The notes under the pieces: generated by a model
Database searches by the model: none
The model's input: only the letters and a program-made list of their open reading frames with translations
What the model was told of the DNA's origin: nothing
Assembly: GCF_001894865.1 (NCBI RefSeq)
Contig: NZ_BCXA01000008.1
Location: 1-64,000 of the forward strand
Length of the DNA: 64,000 nucleotides
DNA from: Rhodococcus maanshanensis NBRC 100610
Lineage (GTDB): Bacteria; Actinomycetota; Actinomycetes; Mycobacteriales; Mycobacteriaceae
Reading direction: 5' to 3'
Shown: positions 25,935 to 34,536 of the stretch, piece after piece
How positions within the stretch are numbered: the stretch's first letter is position 1
How the letters are laid out: each line of letters starts with the position of its first letter
Translations under genes and position numbers: made by a program

Positions 25935-26408
25935 ATGACCGCCGTGACCAAGTTCGCCCGACTGGCCGTACCCGCCACCCTCGCCGCACTGTGCGCGATC
26001 AGCGTCGGCGCTCCCGCCCTTGCCACCCCGCCGACTGGCGTGACCGCGGAGACCCTCGCCGAACTCGAACTCAATCCGATCCTGCTCCCGCCGCCGCCAC
26101 CCGGGCACCCGCCGGTCTCCGACGAGGTGGAGGGCACCCTGCGCCGGATCGTGATCGCGCCGGGCGGCAGCACCGGTTGGCACCACCACAACGGACACGT
26201 CCAGGGGATCGTGGCCGCGGGCACGCTGACCCGGGTGCTCGCCGACTGCTCCCGGCAGACCTCGCCCGCGGGCTCCTGGGTCACCGAGGATCCCGGCGAC
26301 GACCACGTCGGGCTGAACCTCGGTACCGAGCCGGTGGTCCTGCTGGTGACCTACGTGCTCCCCGACGACGAACCATTCTCCGAGGACGCGCCCGCGCACT
26401 GCCCCTGA
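25935..26408 (+). CDS. secreted cupin-domain protein
   Basis: 157 residues from ATG 25935 (MTAVTKFARLAVPATLAALCAISVGAPALA, a Sec signal peptide). One cupin barrel with metal-binding motif 1 GGSTGWHHHNGHVQGIVAAGTLTRV (three His and a possible Gln/Glu position) and a weaker second motif GDDHVGLNLGTEPVVLLVTYVLP. Exported; function unknown. A longer reading frame upstream (from 25875) lacks a signal-like start and was not used. Confidence 0.82.
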   Translation: MTAVTKFARLAVPATLAALCAISVGAPALATPPTGVTAETLAELELNPILLPPPPPGHPPVSDEVEGTLRRIVIAPGGSTGWHHHNGHVQGIVAAGTLTRVLADCSRQTSPAGSWVTEDPGDDHVGLNLGTEPVVLLVTYVLPDDEPFSEDAPAHCP

Positions 26409-26437
26409 GTGCACTCGACAGTGACGGACGAACCGAC

Positions 26438-26468
26438 TTGACCTCAAGTTAACTCGAGGTTTTACGGT
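26438..26468 (+). promoter_or_regulatory. SoxR box in a 19-bp-spacer promoter
   Basis: CCTCAAGTTAACTCGAGG at 26442-26459 differs at one base from the palindromic SoxR site CCTCAAGTTAACTTGAGG. It lies between -35 TTGACC (26438-26443) and -10 TACGGT (26463-26468), giving the over-long 19-bp spacer that MerR-family activators such as SoxR untwist. The downstream ABC exporter gene starts at 26551. Transcription would begin near 26475. Confidence 0.85.
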
Positions 26469-26550
26469 CGGTGCAGACGGGCGGGGAATCCGGGTATGTC
26501 GGACCCCCTCCGTAGCGTTGCACCGGTCACAACAACCCGAGAGGTCCACC

Positions 26551-28440
26551 ATGAGCATGGAATCCGTCGCGTGGAGCTCGATGTACCGCATGATGAACTC
26601 CCACGACGAGAAGCGGCCGTTCTCGATGGCGACGGTCCGTCGAATCCTCGGCTTCGCCAAGCCGCACCACCGCAAGCTCGCCCAGTTCCTGCTGATCAGC
26701 GTCGTCACTGCCGCGCTGGCCGTCGCCACCCCCGTGCTGGCCGGACGCGTGGTCGACGGCATCGTCAACGGCTCCGACACCAGCGTCGTGATCAAACTCG
26801 CGGTGCTGATCGCGCTGATCGCGATCGTCGAGGCCGGCCTCGCCCTCTACAACCGCTTCCTGTCCGCGAGCATCGGCGAGGGCCTGATCCTCGACCTGCG
26901 GACCGCGGTCTTCGACCACGTGCAGAAGATGCCGATCGCGTTCTTCACCCGCACCAGGACAGGGGCGCTGGTCAGCCGTCTCAACAACGACGTGATCGGC
27001 GCCCAGCGGGCGTTCAGCGACACCCTCTCCGGGGTCGTCGCGAACCTGGTCACCCTCACCCTGACCCTGGTCGTGATGCTCAGCATCTCCTGGCAGATCA
27101 CCCTGCTCTCACTGCTGCTGCTTCCCGTGTTCGTGTTGCCCGCCCGCCGGATCGGATCGCGGATGGCGCACCTGCAGCGCGAGGCCGCGAACCACAACGC
27201 GACCATGAGCACCCAGATGACGGAGCGGTTCTCCGCTCCCGGCGCGACGCTGGTCAAGCTGTTCGGTCGCCCCGCGGAGGAATCCGCTGAGTTCGCGACC
27301 CGCGCGGGCCGGGTGCGCGACATCGGGGTTCGCACCGCGATGGTGCAGTCCGCCTTCGTCACCGCGCTGACCCTCGTCTCCGCGCTTGCCCTCGCGCTGG
27401 TCTACGGACTCGGCGGTTTCTACGCACTCAAGGGTCAGCTCGACGCGGGTTCCGTTGTGGCCCTTGCCTTGCTGCTGACCCGGCTGTACGCCCCGCTGAC
27501 CGCGCTCGCGAGCGCACGTGTCGAGGTGATGAGCGCGCTGGTCAGCTTCGAGCGGGTCTTCGAGGTGCTCGATCTCGAGCCGCTGATCGCCGAGAAGCCG
27601 AACCCGCTTCCGGTGCCGGACGGGCCGGTGTCGGTGGAGTTCGACAAGGTGCGCTTCGCCTACCCGTCCGCGGACAAGGTGTCACTGGCCTCGCTCGAGG
27701 AGGTCGCACAGCTCGACAACCGCGGCGGTGTCGAGGTCCTGCACGAGCTGTCGTTCCGCGTGGAGCCCGGCCAGATGGTCGCACTGGTCGGCTCGTCCGG
27801 CGCCGGCAAGTCCACCATCGCGCAACTCGTGCCCCGGCTCTACGACGCCGACTCCGGCGCCGTGCGGCTGTCCGGCGTTGACGTGCGTGAGCTGTCCGCC
27901 GCCTCGATCCGCGGCGCGGTCGGGATGGTCACCCAGGACGGTCATCTGTTCCACGAGTCGATCCGGGCGAATCTGCTCCTGGCCCGGCCCGAGGCGACCG
28001 AGGAGCAGCTGTGGGAGGTGCTCGGCCGGGCCCGCCTGACCGAGCTGATCGAGGCCCTGCCCGACGGGCTGGACACCGTCGTCGGTGAGCGGGGATACCG
28101 CCTCTCGGGCGGCGAGCGTCAGCGACTGACCATCGCCCGTCTGCTGCTCGCGCACCCGCGGGTGGTGATCCTCGACGAGGCCACCGCGCACCTGGACTCC
28201 ACCTCGGAGGCCGCGGTGCAGGCGGCACTCGGCGAGGCACTGGCCGGCCGGACCTCGGTGGTGATCGCGCACCGACTGTCCACGATCCGGGCGGCGGACC
28301 TGATCCTGGTCATCGAGGACGGCCGGGTTGTCGAGCGCGGCACGCACAACGAGCTGCTCGCCGTCGGCGGACGGTACGAGGAGCTGTACCGCACCCAGTT
28401 CGCGGACACCGACGCGGAGGCGAAGGTCGCCGCGAGCTGA
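26551..28440 (+). CDS. ABC exporter half-transporter (membrane-ATPase fusion), SoxR-type control
   Basis: 629 residues from ATG 26551 (GAGAGG upstream). Six-helix exporter domain (~40-330) followed by the ATPase: Walker A LVGSSGAGKST (412-422), Q-loop VTQDGHLFHESIRANL (460-475), signature LSGGERQR (518-525), Walker B VVILDEATAHLDS (538-550), H-loop AHRLST (His574). An insert of about 20 residues (SADKVSLASLEEVAQLDNRGG) precedes the Walker A domain, as in lipid/drug exporters of actinobacteria. It works as a homodimer. A SoxR box upstream suggests induction by redox-cycling compounds, which it may export. Confidence 0.9.
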   Translation: MSMESVAWSSMYRMMNSHDEKRPFSMATVRRILGFAKPHHRKLAQFLLISVVTAALAVATPVLAGRVVDGIVNGSDTSVVIKLAVLIALIAIVEAGLALYNRFLSASIGEGLILDLRTAVFDHVQKMPIAFFTRTRTGALVSRLNNDVIGAQRAFSDTLSGVVANLVTLTLTLVVMLSISWQITLLSLLLLPVFVLPARRIGSRMAHLQREAANHNATMSTQMTERFSAPGATLVKLFGRPAEESAEFATRAGRVRDIGVRTAMVQSAFVTALTLVSALALALVYGLGGFYALKGQLDAGSVVALALLLTRLYAPLTALASARVEVMSALVSFERVFEVLDLEPLIAEKPNPLPVPDGPVSVEFDKVRFAYPSADKVSLASLEEVAQLDNRGGVEVLHELSFRVEPGQMVALVGSSGAGKSTIAQLVPRLYDADSGAVRLSGVDVRELSAASIRGAVGMVTQDGHLFHESIRANLLLARPEATEEQLWEVLGRARLTELIEALPDGLDTVVGERGYRLSGGERQRLTIARLLLAHPRVVILDEATAHLDSTSEAAVQAALGEALAGRTSVVIAHRLSTIRAADLILVIEDGRVVERGTHNELLAVGGRYEELYRTQFADTDAEAKVAAS

Positions 28441-28445
28441 GAGGT

Positions 28446-28480
28446 CGGGCAGGCCGCAATCGACGATCGCGGCCTGCCCG
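28446..28480. terminator. bidirectional terminator hairpin
   Basis: Perfect 12-bp arms CGGGCAGGCCGC (28446-28457) and GCGGCCTGCCCG (28469-28480), loop 11 nt, in the 81 bp between the convergent ABC exporter and leuA genes. No U-tract. Confidence 0.78.
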
Positions 28481-28521
28481 AACCCGGCGTTCGGGTCGTG
28501 CCGGCTCCTGCCGGACCGGAA

Positions 28522-30213
28522 CTAGGCGGTCCCCGCGACCGCGGCCAGCACAGATTCCAGCGCCGACGCGGTGACCGAGGAATCGAGTCCAACGCCCCAC
28601 CGCGTGCCCCCGTCGATTCGGCACCGCGCGAAGGTGATCGCGCGGCCGTCGCTGCCCTCGCTCACCGACTGCGCCACCAGGCTCAGCACCTCCACCTCCC
28701 GCCCGTGCTCGGACAGGATTCGGGTCAGCGCCTCGACGGGTCCGCTCGCGGTCGCGGCACCCTCGACGGGCGCGCCGCCCACCGTGGCCTCGATCCGCAG
28801 CCGATCGCCGTCCTCCCGGTGCTCGACCGCCCACCGAGCGAGCTCGCCGTGATTGCCGTACTCGGCGAGCAGCAGGTCCCACAGCTGTTGCGCGGTCACC
28901 TCAGCCCCGCTGTCATCTGCGGTGCGCTGGACCCGCCGCGCGAAGTCGATCTGCAGGCCCCTCGGCAGGTCGATCCCGTAGCCGCTCAGCAGCAGGTACG
29001 CGATGCCGCCCTTGCCGGACTGGCTGTTCACCCGGATCACGGCCTCGTAGTCGCGGCCGACGTCACGGGGGTCGATCGGCAGGTAGGGCACGTCCCATGG
29101 CGCCAGGTCCGGATCCGTCCCCTCCGCCCGCGCCTCGGCGCGGTGTTGGGCGAGGCCCTTCTTGATCGCGTCCTGGTGCGTGCCCGAGAACGCGGTGTAC
29201 ACGAGGTCGCCGCCGTAGGGATGACGCTCGTGCACGCTGATCCTGTTGCAGTACTCCACCGTTCGCCGCACCGCGTCGAGGTCGGAGAAGTCGATCATCG
29301 GGTCGACGCCCTGCGCGTGCAGGTTCAGCCCCAGCGTCACCAGGTCAACATTCCCGGTCCGCTCACCGTTGCCGAACAGGCAGCCCTCCACCCGCTGCGC
29401 GCCCGCCAGCACCGCGAGTTCCGCGGCGGCGACGCCGGTGCCCCTGTCGTTGTGCGGGTGCACCGACAGGATCACCGAGTCGCGGCGATCGAGGTGCCGG
29501 TGCATGTACTCGATCTGGTCGGCGTAGACGTTCGGTGTCGCGATCTCCACTGTCGCGGGCAGGTTGTGGATCACCGGCCGGTCCCGGCAGGCGTCCCACA
29601 GTTCGGTGAGGCTGTTGCACACCTCGAGGACGAAGTCCGGCTCGGTCAGGTTGAACACCTCGGGCGAGAACTCGTAGCGCACCCCCGCCGCGGTGTCGCC
29701 GCACCTGGCCACGTCCTGCGCCGCGTCGAAGATCAAGCGGTGCAGCTCGTCTCGATCGCGTCCGAGCACGACCGACCGCCAGGTCGGCGCGGTCGCGGTG
29801 TACATGTGAAGCACCACGTTCGGCAGCCCGCGCACCGATTCGAAAGTTCGCTCGATGAGGTCGGTGCGGGCGGCGGTGAACACCACGACGGTGACGTCGT
29901 CGGGCACCAGTCCGAGCGTCGCCAGGTCCCGGACGAAATCGAAGTCGGTCTGGCTGGCGGAGGGGTAGCCGACCTCGATCTCCTTGTAGCCCATGGCGAT
30001 CAGGTGCTCGAAGAAGCGGCGCTTGCGGGCCGGGTCCATCGGCTCGGCCAGCGCCTGGTTGCCGTCGCGCAGGTCGACGGGCACCCAGAGGGGCGCGACG
30101 GTGGTCCGGTTCGACGGCCAGCTGCGCTCGGTCGGCGGCACCTGCACCCGGTCGGTGTACGGCCGGTAGCGGTGCGAGGGCATCGGGGACGGGGCTTGGG
30201 GGTTCCAGTTCAC
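28522..30213 (-). CDS. leuA: 2-isopropylmalate synthase (leucine biosynthesis)
   Basis: 563 residues from GTG 30213, chosen because AGGAG lies 6 nt upstream and because [20 protein letters not shown] matches the actinobacterial LeuA start. Catalytic TIM-barrel motifs: [10 protein letters not shown] (metal Asp), [55 protein letters not shown] (metal His), [18 protein letters not shown]. The C-terminal regulatory domain (~430-563) carries leucine feedback control. It condenses acetyl-CoA with 2-oxoisovalerate. It lacks the long repeat insertion known in M. tuberculosis LeuA. A leucine leader peptide and hairpin precede it. Confidence 0.94.
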   Translation of the reverse strand: MNWNPQAPSPMPSHRYRPYTDRVQVPPTERSWPSNRTTVAPLWVPVDLRDGNQALAEPMDPARKRRFFEHLIAMGYKEIEVGYPSASQTDFDFVRDLATLGLVPDDVTVVVFTAARTDLIERTFESVRGLPNVVLHMYTATAPTWRSVVLGRDRDELHRLIFDAAQDVARCGDTAAGVRYEFSPEVFNLTEPDFVLEVCNSLTELWDACRDRPVIHNLPATVEIATPNVYADQIEYMHRHLDRRDSVILSVHPHNDRGTGVAAAELAVLAGAQRVEGCLFGNGERTGNVDLVTLGLNLHAQGVDPMIDFSDLDAVRRTVEYCNRISVHERHPYGGDLVYTAFSGTHQDAIKKGLAQHRAEARAEGTDPDLAPWDVPYLPIDPRDVGRDYEAVIRVNSQSGKGGIAYLLLSGYGIDLPRGLQIDFARRVQRTADDSGAEVTAQQLWDLLLAEYGNHGELARWAVEHREDGDRLRIEATVGGAPVEGAATASGPVEALTRILSEHGREVEVLSLVAQSVSEGSDGRAITFARCRIDGGTRWGVGLDSSVTASALESVLAAVAGTA

Positions 30214-30261
30214 GTGGGGCTCCTGTGCGGATCGGGATCGATCGACCGGCACGGCTGAACC

Positions 30262-30299
30262 CCGCGGCGGGGAGCCGGTCCGGTCAGACCCCGCCGCGG
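30262..30299 (-). terminator. leuA attenuator hairpin
   Basis: Perfect 11-bp arms CCGCGGCGGGG and CCCCGCCGCGG (30262-30272 and 30289-30299), loop 16 nt. In the transcript the first arm overlaps the last codons and stop of the leucine leader peptide, and the hairpin ends 48 nt before the leuA start. Ribosome stalling on the Leu codons upstream would change folding here, the standard attenuation geometry. Confidence 0.72.
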
Positions 30300-30328
30300 C
30301 GTCCGAGGAGCAGTCCGCGAATGGCCAC
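30284..30328 (-). CDS. leuL: leucine leader peptide
   Basis: Fourteen codons, GTG to TGA, encoding [14 protein letters not shown] with three consecutive leucine codons (CTG CTC CTC) at positions 6-8. A promoter -35 TTGTCA (30364-30359) and -10 TAGCTT (30341-30336), spaced 17 bp, put the transcript start at about the GTG, so it is likely leaderless. It lies 71 bp upstream of leuA with a GC-rich hairpin in between. Leader-peptide attenuation of leuA is established in actinobacteria; this instance is read directly from sequence. Confidence 0.75.
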   Translation of the reverse strand: MAIRGLLLGRRGGV

Positions 30329-30353
30329 GTCGGCTAAGCTAGACGAGATCAAC

Positions 30354-30364
30354 TTGTCTGACAA
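30354..30364. promoter_or_regulatory. FadR/GntR-type operator TTGTCTGACAA
   Basis: Perfect inverted repeat TTGT-CTG-ACAA, fitting the TNGT-N3-ACNA consensus of the FadR subfamily of GntR regulators. It is 15 bp before the start of the gntR gene and overlaps the -35 (TTGTCA on the minus strand) of the leuL-leuA promoter, so the regulator may control both directions. Confidence 0.75.
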
Positions 30365-30378
30365 CCTGAGGAGTTTGC

Positions 30379-31074
30379 GTGGTCGCGACGCCCCGCCGAA
30401 ATCTGCTCGCCGACCAGACCGCGGATCTGCTGTTGGCGCGACTGGGCGCGGGCGAATGGGCGGTCGGCGCCAAGCTCCCGGGCGAGACCACCCTCGCCGC
30501 CGAACTCGGCGTCGGCCGATCCACCGTCCGCGAGGCGCTCCGGATGCTCGCCGGACAGGGACTGCTGCGGTCACGGCAGGGTGCCGGCGTGTTCGTCGAG
30601 CGCACCGAACCGCTGGCAGCCGATGGCTGGGACGGCGTGCTCCGCGCCGAGGCCATCGCCGCGGTCGTCGAGGTGCGCAACGCGATCGAGGTGGAGGCCG
30701 CCCGACTGGCCGCGCAGCGCGCCACCGCGCGGGACGTGACGGCGATGCGGCGCGCACTCGATCGGCGCGCGGCGGCCGTGACCTCGGACCATCACGCCTT
30801 CGTCGAGGCCGACATCGCGGTACACCGCGCGGTGGTCGCGGCCGCACACAACCGGGTCCTGAGCGAACTGTTCGAGACCTTCGTGCCCCGGCTGACCGAG
30901 GCCCTTGTCGAGATGATCGAGCTGCTGGGCCTGCGCGAGACGGACAAGGAACCGGACGCCGACGAGCACCTCGCCCTGGTGGAGGCCATCGCGGCGGGCG
31001 ACGAGGAGGCCGCGGTCCGGGTCAGCCGCGCGCACCTGGGCGCGATGCTCGCGGCGGTCAGGACGCCCGGCTGA
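30379..31074 (+). CDS. GntR family regulator, FadR subfamily (FCD domain)
   Basis: 231 residues from GTG 30379 with TGAGGAG upstream. N-terminal winged helix: WAVGAKLPGETTLAAELGVGRSTVREALRMLAGQGLLRSRQGAGVFV. C-terminal all-helical FCD domain with metal/ligand histidines in HAFVEADIAVHRAVVAAAHNRVLSELF. The operator 15 bp upstream fits its subfamily. Being divergent from leuA and overlapping its promoter, it is a candidate transcriptional regulator of leucine synthesis, an unusual role for the subfamily, which normally responds to organic acids or amino acids. Confidence 0.88.
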   Translation: MVATPRRNLLADQTADLLLARLGAGEWAVGAKLPGETTLAAELGVGRSTVREALRMLAGQGLLRSRQGAGVFVERTEPLAADGWDGVLRAEAIAAVVEVRNAIEVEAARLAAQRATARDVTAMRRALDRRAAAVTSDHHAFVEADIAVHRAVVAAAHNRVLSELFETFVPRLTEALVEMIELLGLRETDKEPDADEHLALVEAIAAGDEEAAVRVSRAHLGAMLAAVRTPG

Positions 31075-31107
31075 CCGCGACCATCGGCGACACCGGGCGA
31101 GGGGACG

Positions 31108-32205
31108 TCAGGCCGACCAGCGTCCAGTGGCCGCGAAGGACTCCAACACCTCGGTCGGCGCGGCCAGGTCGATGCCCTCGCCGCGCACCCACTCGTCGTT
31201 GAAATACGTTCCCGCGTAGCGTTCCCCTCCGTCGCAGAGCAGGGTCACGACGCTGCCCGTCCTGCCGGCGGCGAGCATCTCCGCGATCACACCGAAGGCG
31301 CCCCACACGTTGGTCCCTGTCGACCCGCCGACCCGTCGGCCGAGGACCTCGCTGACGTGCCTGGCGGCCGCGATCGACCCCGCGTCCGGCACCGCAACCA
31401 TCCGGTCAACGACCTGCCCGACGAACGAGGGCTCGACCCGCGGCCTGCCGATGCCCTCGATCCGCGACGGCATCCCGGTCTCGTACGCGGCGGACCCGGT
31501 CTCGTAGCCGCCGATGAACGCGGAGTTCTCGGGGTCGACCACCAACAGCCGGGTGGCGTGCCTGCGGTATCGGATGTATCGCCCGATGGTGGCGCTGGTG
31601 CCGCCGGTGCCCGCGCCGACCACGACCCAGTCCGGAATCGGATGCTGCTCGAGCGTCATCTGCTGGAAGATCGACTCGGCGATGTTGTTGTTCCCGCGCC
31701 AGTCGGTGGCCCGCTCCGCATGGGTGAACTGGTCCATGTAGTGACCGTTGCACTGGGACGCCAGCCTGCTCGCCTCCGCGTAGATCTCCGAAGGACGATC
31801 GATGAAGTGGCAGCTGCCGCCCTGCGCCTCGATGAGCGCGATCTTCGCGGGGCTGGTGCTCCGCGGCATCACGGCGACGAAGTCCAGGCCGAGCAGCTTC
31901 GCGAAGTAGGCCTCGCTGACCGCGGTCGACCCCGACGACGCCTCGATCACCGTGGTGCCCTCGGTCACCCAGCCGTTGCAGATGGCGTACAGGAACAGCG
32001 AGCGCGCGAGCCGATGCTTGAGGCTTCCTGTGATGTGGGTGGACTCATCCTTGAGATAGAGCTGGATGTTCCACTCGACCGGCAGCGGATAGCGCAGCAG
32101 GTGGGTGTCCGCGCTCCGCTGGGAATCGGCGTCGATCAGCCGAACCGCGTTGTCCACCCAGTCCCGTGGCGCGCTGTGGTCGACGACCCCCATCGCGGCG
32201 GTCAC
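31108..32205 (-). CDS. cds1: PLP-dependent cysteine-metabolising enzyme, Cds1-like
   Basis: 365 residues from GTG 32205 overlapping the upstream stop (GTGA); ATG 32193 is possible. Fold-type II PLP enzyme: Schiff-base lysine in [13 protein letters not shown] (Lys63), substrate loop [19 protein letters not shown], phosphate-binding [14 protein letters not shown]. The N-terminal [28 protein letters not shown] strongly recalls mycobacterial Rv3684 (Cds1), a cysteine desulfhydrase releasing H2S, pyruvate and ammonia. It could also be annotated as a cysteine synthase-family protein; the assignment rests on remembered similarity. Confidence 0.8.
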   Translation of the reverse strand: MTAAMGVVDHSAPRDWVDNAVRLIDADSQRSADTHLLRYPLPVEWNIQLYLKDESTHITGSLKHRLARSLFLYAICNGWVTEGTTVIEASSGSTAVSEAYFAKLLGLDFVAVMPRSTSPAKIALIEAQGGSCHFIDRPSEIYAEASRLASQCNGHYMDQFTHAERATDWRGNNNIAESIFQQMTLEQHPIPDWVVVGAGTGGTSATIGRYIRYRRHATRLLVVDPENSAFIGGYETGSAAYETGMPSRIEGIGRPRVEPSFVGQVVDRMVAVPDAGSIAAARHVSEVLGRRVGGSTGTNVWGAFGVIAEMLAAGRTGSVVTLLCDGGERYAGTYFNDEWVRGEGIDLAAPTEVLESFAATGRWSA

Positions 32206-32540
32206 TTGCGGCCGTCGGCGTCACCGGATCCGTCGCCGCGCAGCTTGGCCCGCAGATCGTCACGGTCCGCCCTGCGCCGGGCGTCCACCGCGGAGATCTC
32301 CTCGTTGACCCGGGTACGCAGCTTGCCGAACAGCACCAGCGAGAGCGGCAGCGCGATGATCACCGCGAAGATCAGCGCCACCAGCAGCGGCACGTCCACG
32401 TTCACCAACTGACTGACGCCGAGAATGATCGCCGCGATCAGGACGACGAGGCCGAGCCGGGCCACGGTGTACAGACCGAGATCCCGCGCCAGCGAGCGTT
32501 TGGCGTTCGACGGGGCGGGGTTCTGCGAGGAATCAGTCAC
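32202..32540 (-). CDS. DUF4229 membrane protein
   Basis: 112 residues from GTG 32540. Two adjacent membrane helices ([26 protein letters not shown] and [22 protein letters not shown]) followed by a charged C-terminus ([29 protein letters not shown]). The pattern fits DUF4229, a small actinobacterial family of unknown role (Rv0530A type). Its stop overlaps the start of the Cds1-like gene. Confidence 0.82.
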   Translation of the reverse strand: MTDSSQNPAPSNAKRSLARDLGLYTVARLGLVVLIAAIILGVSQLVNVDVPLLVALIFAVIIALPLSLVLFGKLRTRVNEEISAVDARRRADRDDLRAKLRGDGSGDADGRK

Positions 32541-32590
32541 CCTCCCAGGTTACCGACCCGCCGATCACGGGACTCGGGTGCCGGACTTAT

Positions 32591-32625
32591 CCGATTTGCG
32601 AATTACCTCCGCTTTACCAAATCGG
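32591..32625. promoter_or_regulatory. inverted repeat in the bldC/DUF4229 intergenic region
   Basis: Arms CCGATTTG (32591-32598) and CAAATCGG (32618-32625) separated by 19 bp, in the 163-bp divergent region between the DUF4229 gene and bldC. Unusually AT-rich for the window. Possible operator or promoter element. Confidence 0.45.
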
Positions 32626-32703
32626 GATCGTTCGAGTACCCAGGGCACCGGGTGCCAGGATGTCCGCACCGTTCGTACCGCACAAGCGCATGGAGGATCC
32701 TCG

Positions 32704-32916
32704 ATGAGCGCCCCGTCGTTCCGCGCCACCCAGGAATCGCTGCTGACCCCCGGTCAGGTTGCCGCCCTGTTCCACGTCGACCCGAAGACGGTCACCCGAT
32801 GGGCTCACGCCGGACGCCTCGGCTCCCTGCGCACCCCCGGCGGTCACCGCCGATTCCGCGAGTCCGAGGTGATGGAGCTGCTCCGGTCGCTGACCACCGA
32901 GGCCACCACCCGCTGA
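32704..32916 (+). CDS. bldC: BldC-type MerR-like DNA-binding protein
   Basis: 70 residues from ATG 32704 with GGAGGA upstream. A single winged helix: LLTPGQVAALFHVDPKTVTRWAHAGRLGSLRTPGGHRRFRESEVMELL, almost the whole protein and characteristic of BldC, which binds DNA head-to-tail without an effector domain and controls development and growth-phase genes in Streptomyces. It lacks the coiled coil and cysteines of SoxR, so it is not the regulator for the SoxR box 6 kb away. Confidence 0.88.
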   Translation: MSAPSFRATQESLLTPGQVAALFHVDPKTVTRWAHAGRLGSLRTPGGHRRFRESEVMELLRSLTTEATTR

Positions 32917-32935
32917 CCGAGTCCGGTCCGCCGCC

Positions 32936-33910
32936 TCACCCCCGCTCGGGTTCCGGCGGCACGGCGGCACCGTCGCGCGCATCGCGCTCGGCCCACTCGA
33001 GCAGGGGCGAGATGTCGAAAGTCGCGTCGTCGATCCCCTTGTGCAGGTCGCCGAGCTCCGCGAATCGAGCGGGCATCGTGCCGATCGTGAAATCCTCTGG
33101 CCGCGCACCGTCGATCTCGTCCCAGCGCAGCGGCGCCGACACCCGTGCGTCCGGGACCCCGCGCACCGAGTACGCCGCGGCCATCGTGTGGTCGCGGGCG
33201 TTCTGGTTGTAGTCGACGAACAGCGCCGCCGGGTCCCGATCCTTGCGCCACCACGTCGTGGTCACCTCATCCGGCGCACGCCGCTCGACCTCCCGCGCGA
33301 ACGCAAGCGCCGCCAGCCGGACGTCGCCGAAACCGTGATCCGGCGCGATCCGGACGTAGACGTGCAGGCCGCGCCCACCCGACGTCTTCGGCCAGCCGGT
33401 CGCGCCGATCTCGTCGAGCACCTCGTGCACCACGGCCGCGACGCGGCGCACCCGGCCGAAGTCACACTCCGGCATCGGATCAAGGTCGATCCGCCACTCG
33501 TCGGGCCTCTCCGTGTCACCGCGACGGCTGTTCCATGGATGGAACTCGACCGTGCTCATCTGCACCGCCCAGGCGACGGCGGCCAGTTCGGTCACGCACA
33601 GCTCGTCGGCATACCTGTCGTAGCGAGGGAAGTGCAGGCGGACCGTCTCCAGCCAGGGCGGCGCGCCGCGCGGGATCCGCTTCTGGTGCACCTTCTCCCC
33701 CGCCAGCCCCTCGGGGAACCGGTGCAGCATGCACGGCCGCTCGTAGAGCGCGCGCACGATGCCGTCGCCTACGGACAGGTAGTACTCGACGAGGTCGAGC
33801 TTTGTCGCCCCGGTTGCGGGAAAATAGACGCGATCCGGGTTCGAGACGCGCACCATCCGGCCGTCGACCTCGATCTCGACGGCCGGACTCCCGCCCTTCC
33901 CGGCAGCCAT
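32936..33910 (-). CDS. LigD-type polymerase/primase domain protein
   Basis: 324 residues. Archaeo-eukaryotic primase (LigD polymerase) fold: VSNPDRVYFPATGATKLDLVEYYLSV, the HRFPEGLAGEKVHQKRIPRGAP segment, catalytic aspartates in RIDLDPMPECDF, and the TSGGRGLHVYVRI loop. No ligase or nuclease domain is attached, so it is a stand-alone PolDom like mycobacterial Rv0269c/Rv3730c. Such enzymes fill gaps with ribonucleotides in repair; a link to Ku is not visible in the window. Confidence 0.87.
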   Translation of the reverse strand: MAAGKGGSPAVEIEVDGRMVRVSNPDRVYFPATGATKLDLVEYYLSVGDGIVRALYERPCMLHRFPEGLAGEKVHQKRIPRGAPPWLETVRLHFPRYDRYADELCVTELAAVAWAVQMSTVEFHPWNSRRGDTERPDEWRIDLDPMPECDFGRVRRVAAVVHEVLDEIGATGWPKTSGGRGLHVYVRIAPDHGFGDVRLAALAFAREVERRAPDEVTTTWWRKDRDPAALFVDYNQNARDHTMAAAYSVRGVPDARVSAPLRWDEIDGARPEDFTIGTMPARFAELGDLHKGIDDATFDISPLLEWAERDARDGAAVPPEPERG

Positions 33911-33984
33911 GGTTCACAACGTATCCGGATCGGACGCCCGCTGGGCGGGATCTCGCCCTCGACATCGCCGATCCCGTGCGATAC

Positions 33985-33998
33985 TGCAACACGTTCTA
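33985..33998. promoter_or_regulatory. KstR-type operator
   Basis: TGCAACACGTTCTA matches the KstR consensus TNNAACNNGTTNNA exactly. It overlaps a -10-like GATACT (33980-33985) and lies 55 bp before the DUF35-thiolase pair. KstR represses sterol-catabolism genes in mycobacteria and rhodococci. Confidence 0.72.
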
Positions 33999-34053
33999 CT
34001 TCGGGACACCGGTCCCGACCGTCCGATCAGGCTCGACAGCAGATGAGGTTTGC

Positions 34054-34536
34054 ATGAGCGACACCGCCACACAGGCCGCCGGCGACAGCGTCACACCAGC
34101 GGTAGCGGGCTGGTTCACCACCGGCCCGGCACCGGCCCTGATCGGCACCTCGTGCCAGTCGTGCGGCACGATCTCGTTCCCGCGGGAGACCACCTTCTGC
34201 AAGAACCCGGCCTGCTCGGGCGAGGAGTTCGAGGACGTCGAGCTCTCCCGCCACGGCAAGGTGTGGTCGTACACCGACGCCCAGTACCAGCCGCCTGCCC
34301 CGTACATCCCGGTCACCGACCCGTACGTGCCGTTCGCACTGGCCGCGGTCGAGCTGCCGGAGGGCCTCGTCGTGCTCGGACAGGTTGCCGAGGGCTTCGG
34401 CGTCGACGACCTGAAGGTCGGCGACGACGTCGAGTTGGTCGTCGAACCGCTCTACACGGACGAGACCGGCGTGCGCACCATCTGGCGCTGGAAGCCGACC
34501 ACCACCGACACGAACGCGAACGGAGCACAGGCATGA
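34054..34536 (+). CDS. DUF35 OB-fold/zinc-ribbon acyl-CoA-associated protein
   Basis: 160 residues from ATG 34054 (GATGAGG upstream). A rubredoxin-like zinc ribbon CxxC...CxxxxC (Cys34, Cys37, Cys49, Cys54) precedes an OB-fold (GKVWSYTDAQYQPPAPYIPVTDPYVPFALAAVELPEGLVVLGQV). DUF35 proteins partner with thiolase-like or MaoC-like proteins; in steroid side-chain degradation ChsH2's DUF35 part binds the Ltp2 aldolase. Its stop overlaps the thiolase start (ATGA), so the two are probably a stoichiometric complex. Confidence 0.88.
   Translation: MSDTATQAAGDSVTPAVAGWFTTGPAPALIGTSCQSCGTISFPRETTFCKNPACSGEEFEDVELSRHGKVWSYTDAQYQPPAPYIPVTDPYVPFALAAVELPEGLVVLGQVAEGFGVDDLKVGDDVELVVEPLYTDETGVRTIWRWKPTTTDTNANGAQA

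Noticed and set aside
28498-30258. A 586-codon plus-strand frame antisense to leuA
   Set aside because: No motifs; leuA explains the region and the frame results from GC bias.
32704-32916. BldC-like MerR protein as the regulator of the SoxR box
   Set aside because: It has only the winged helix and lacks the iron-sulfur cysteine cluster and coiled coil of SoxR.
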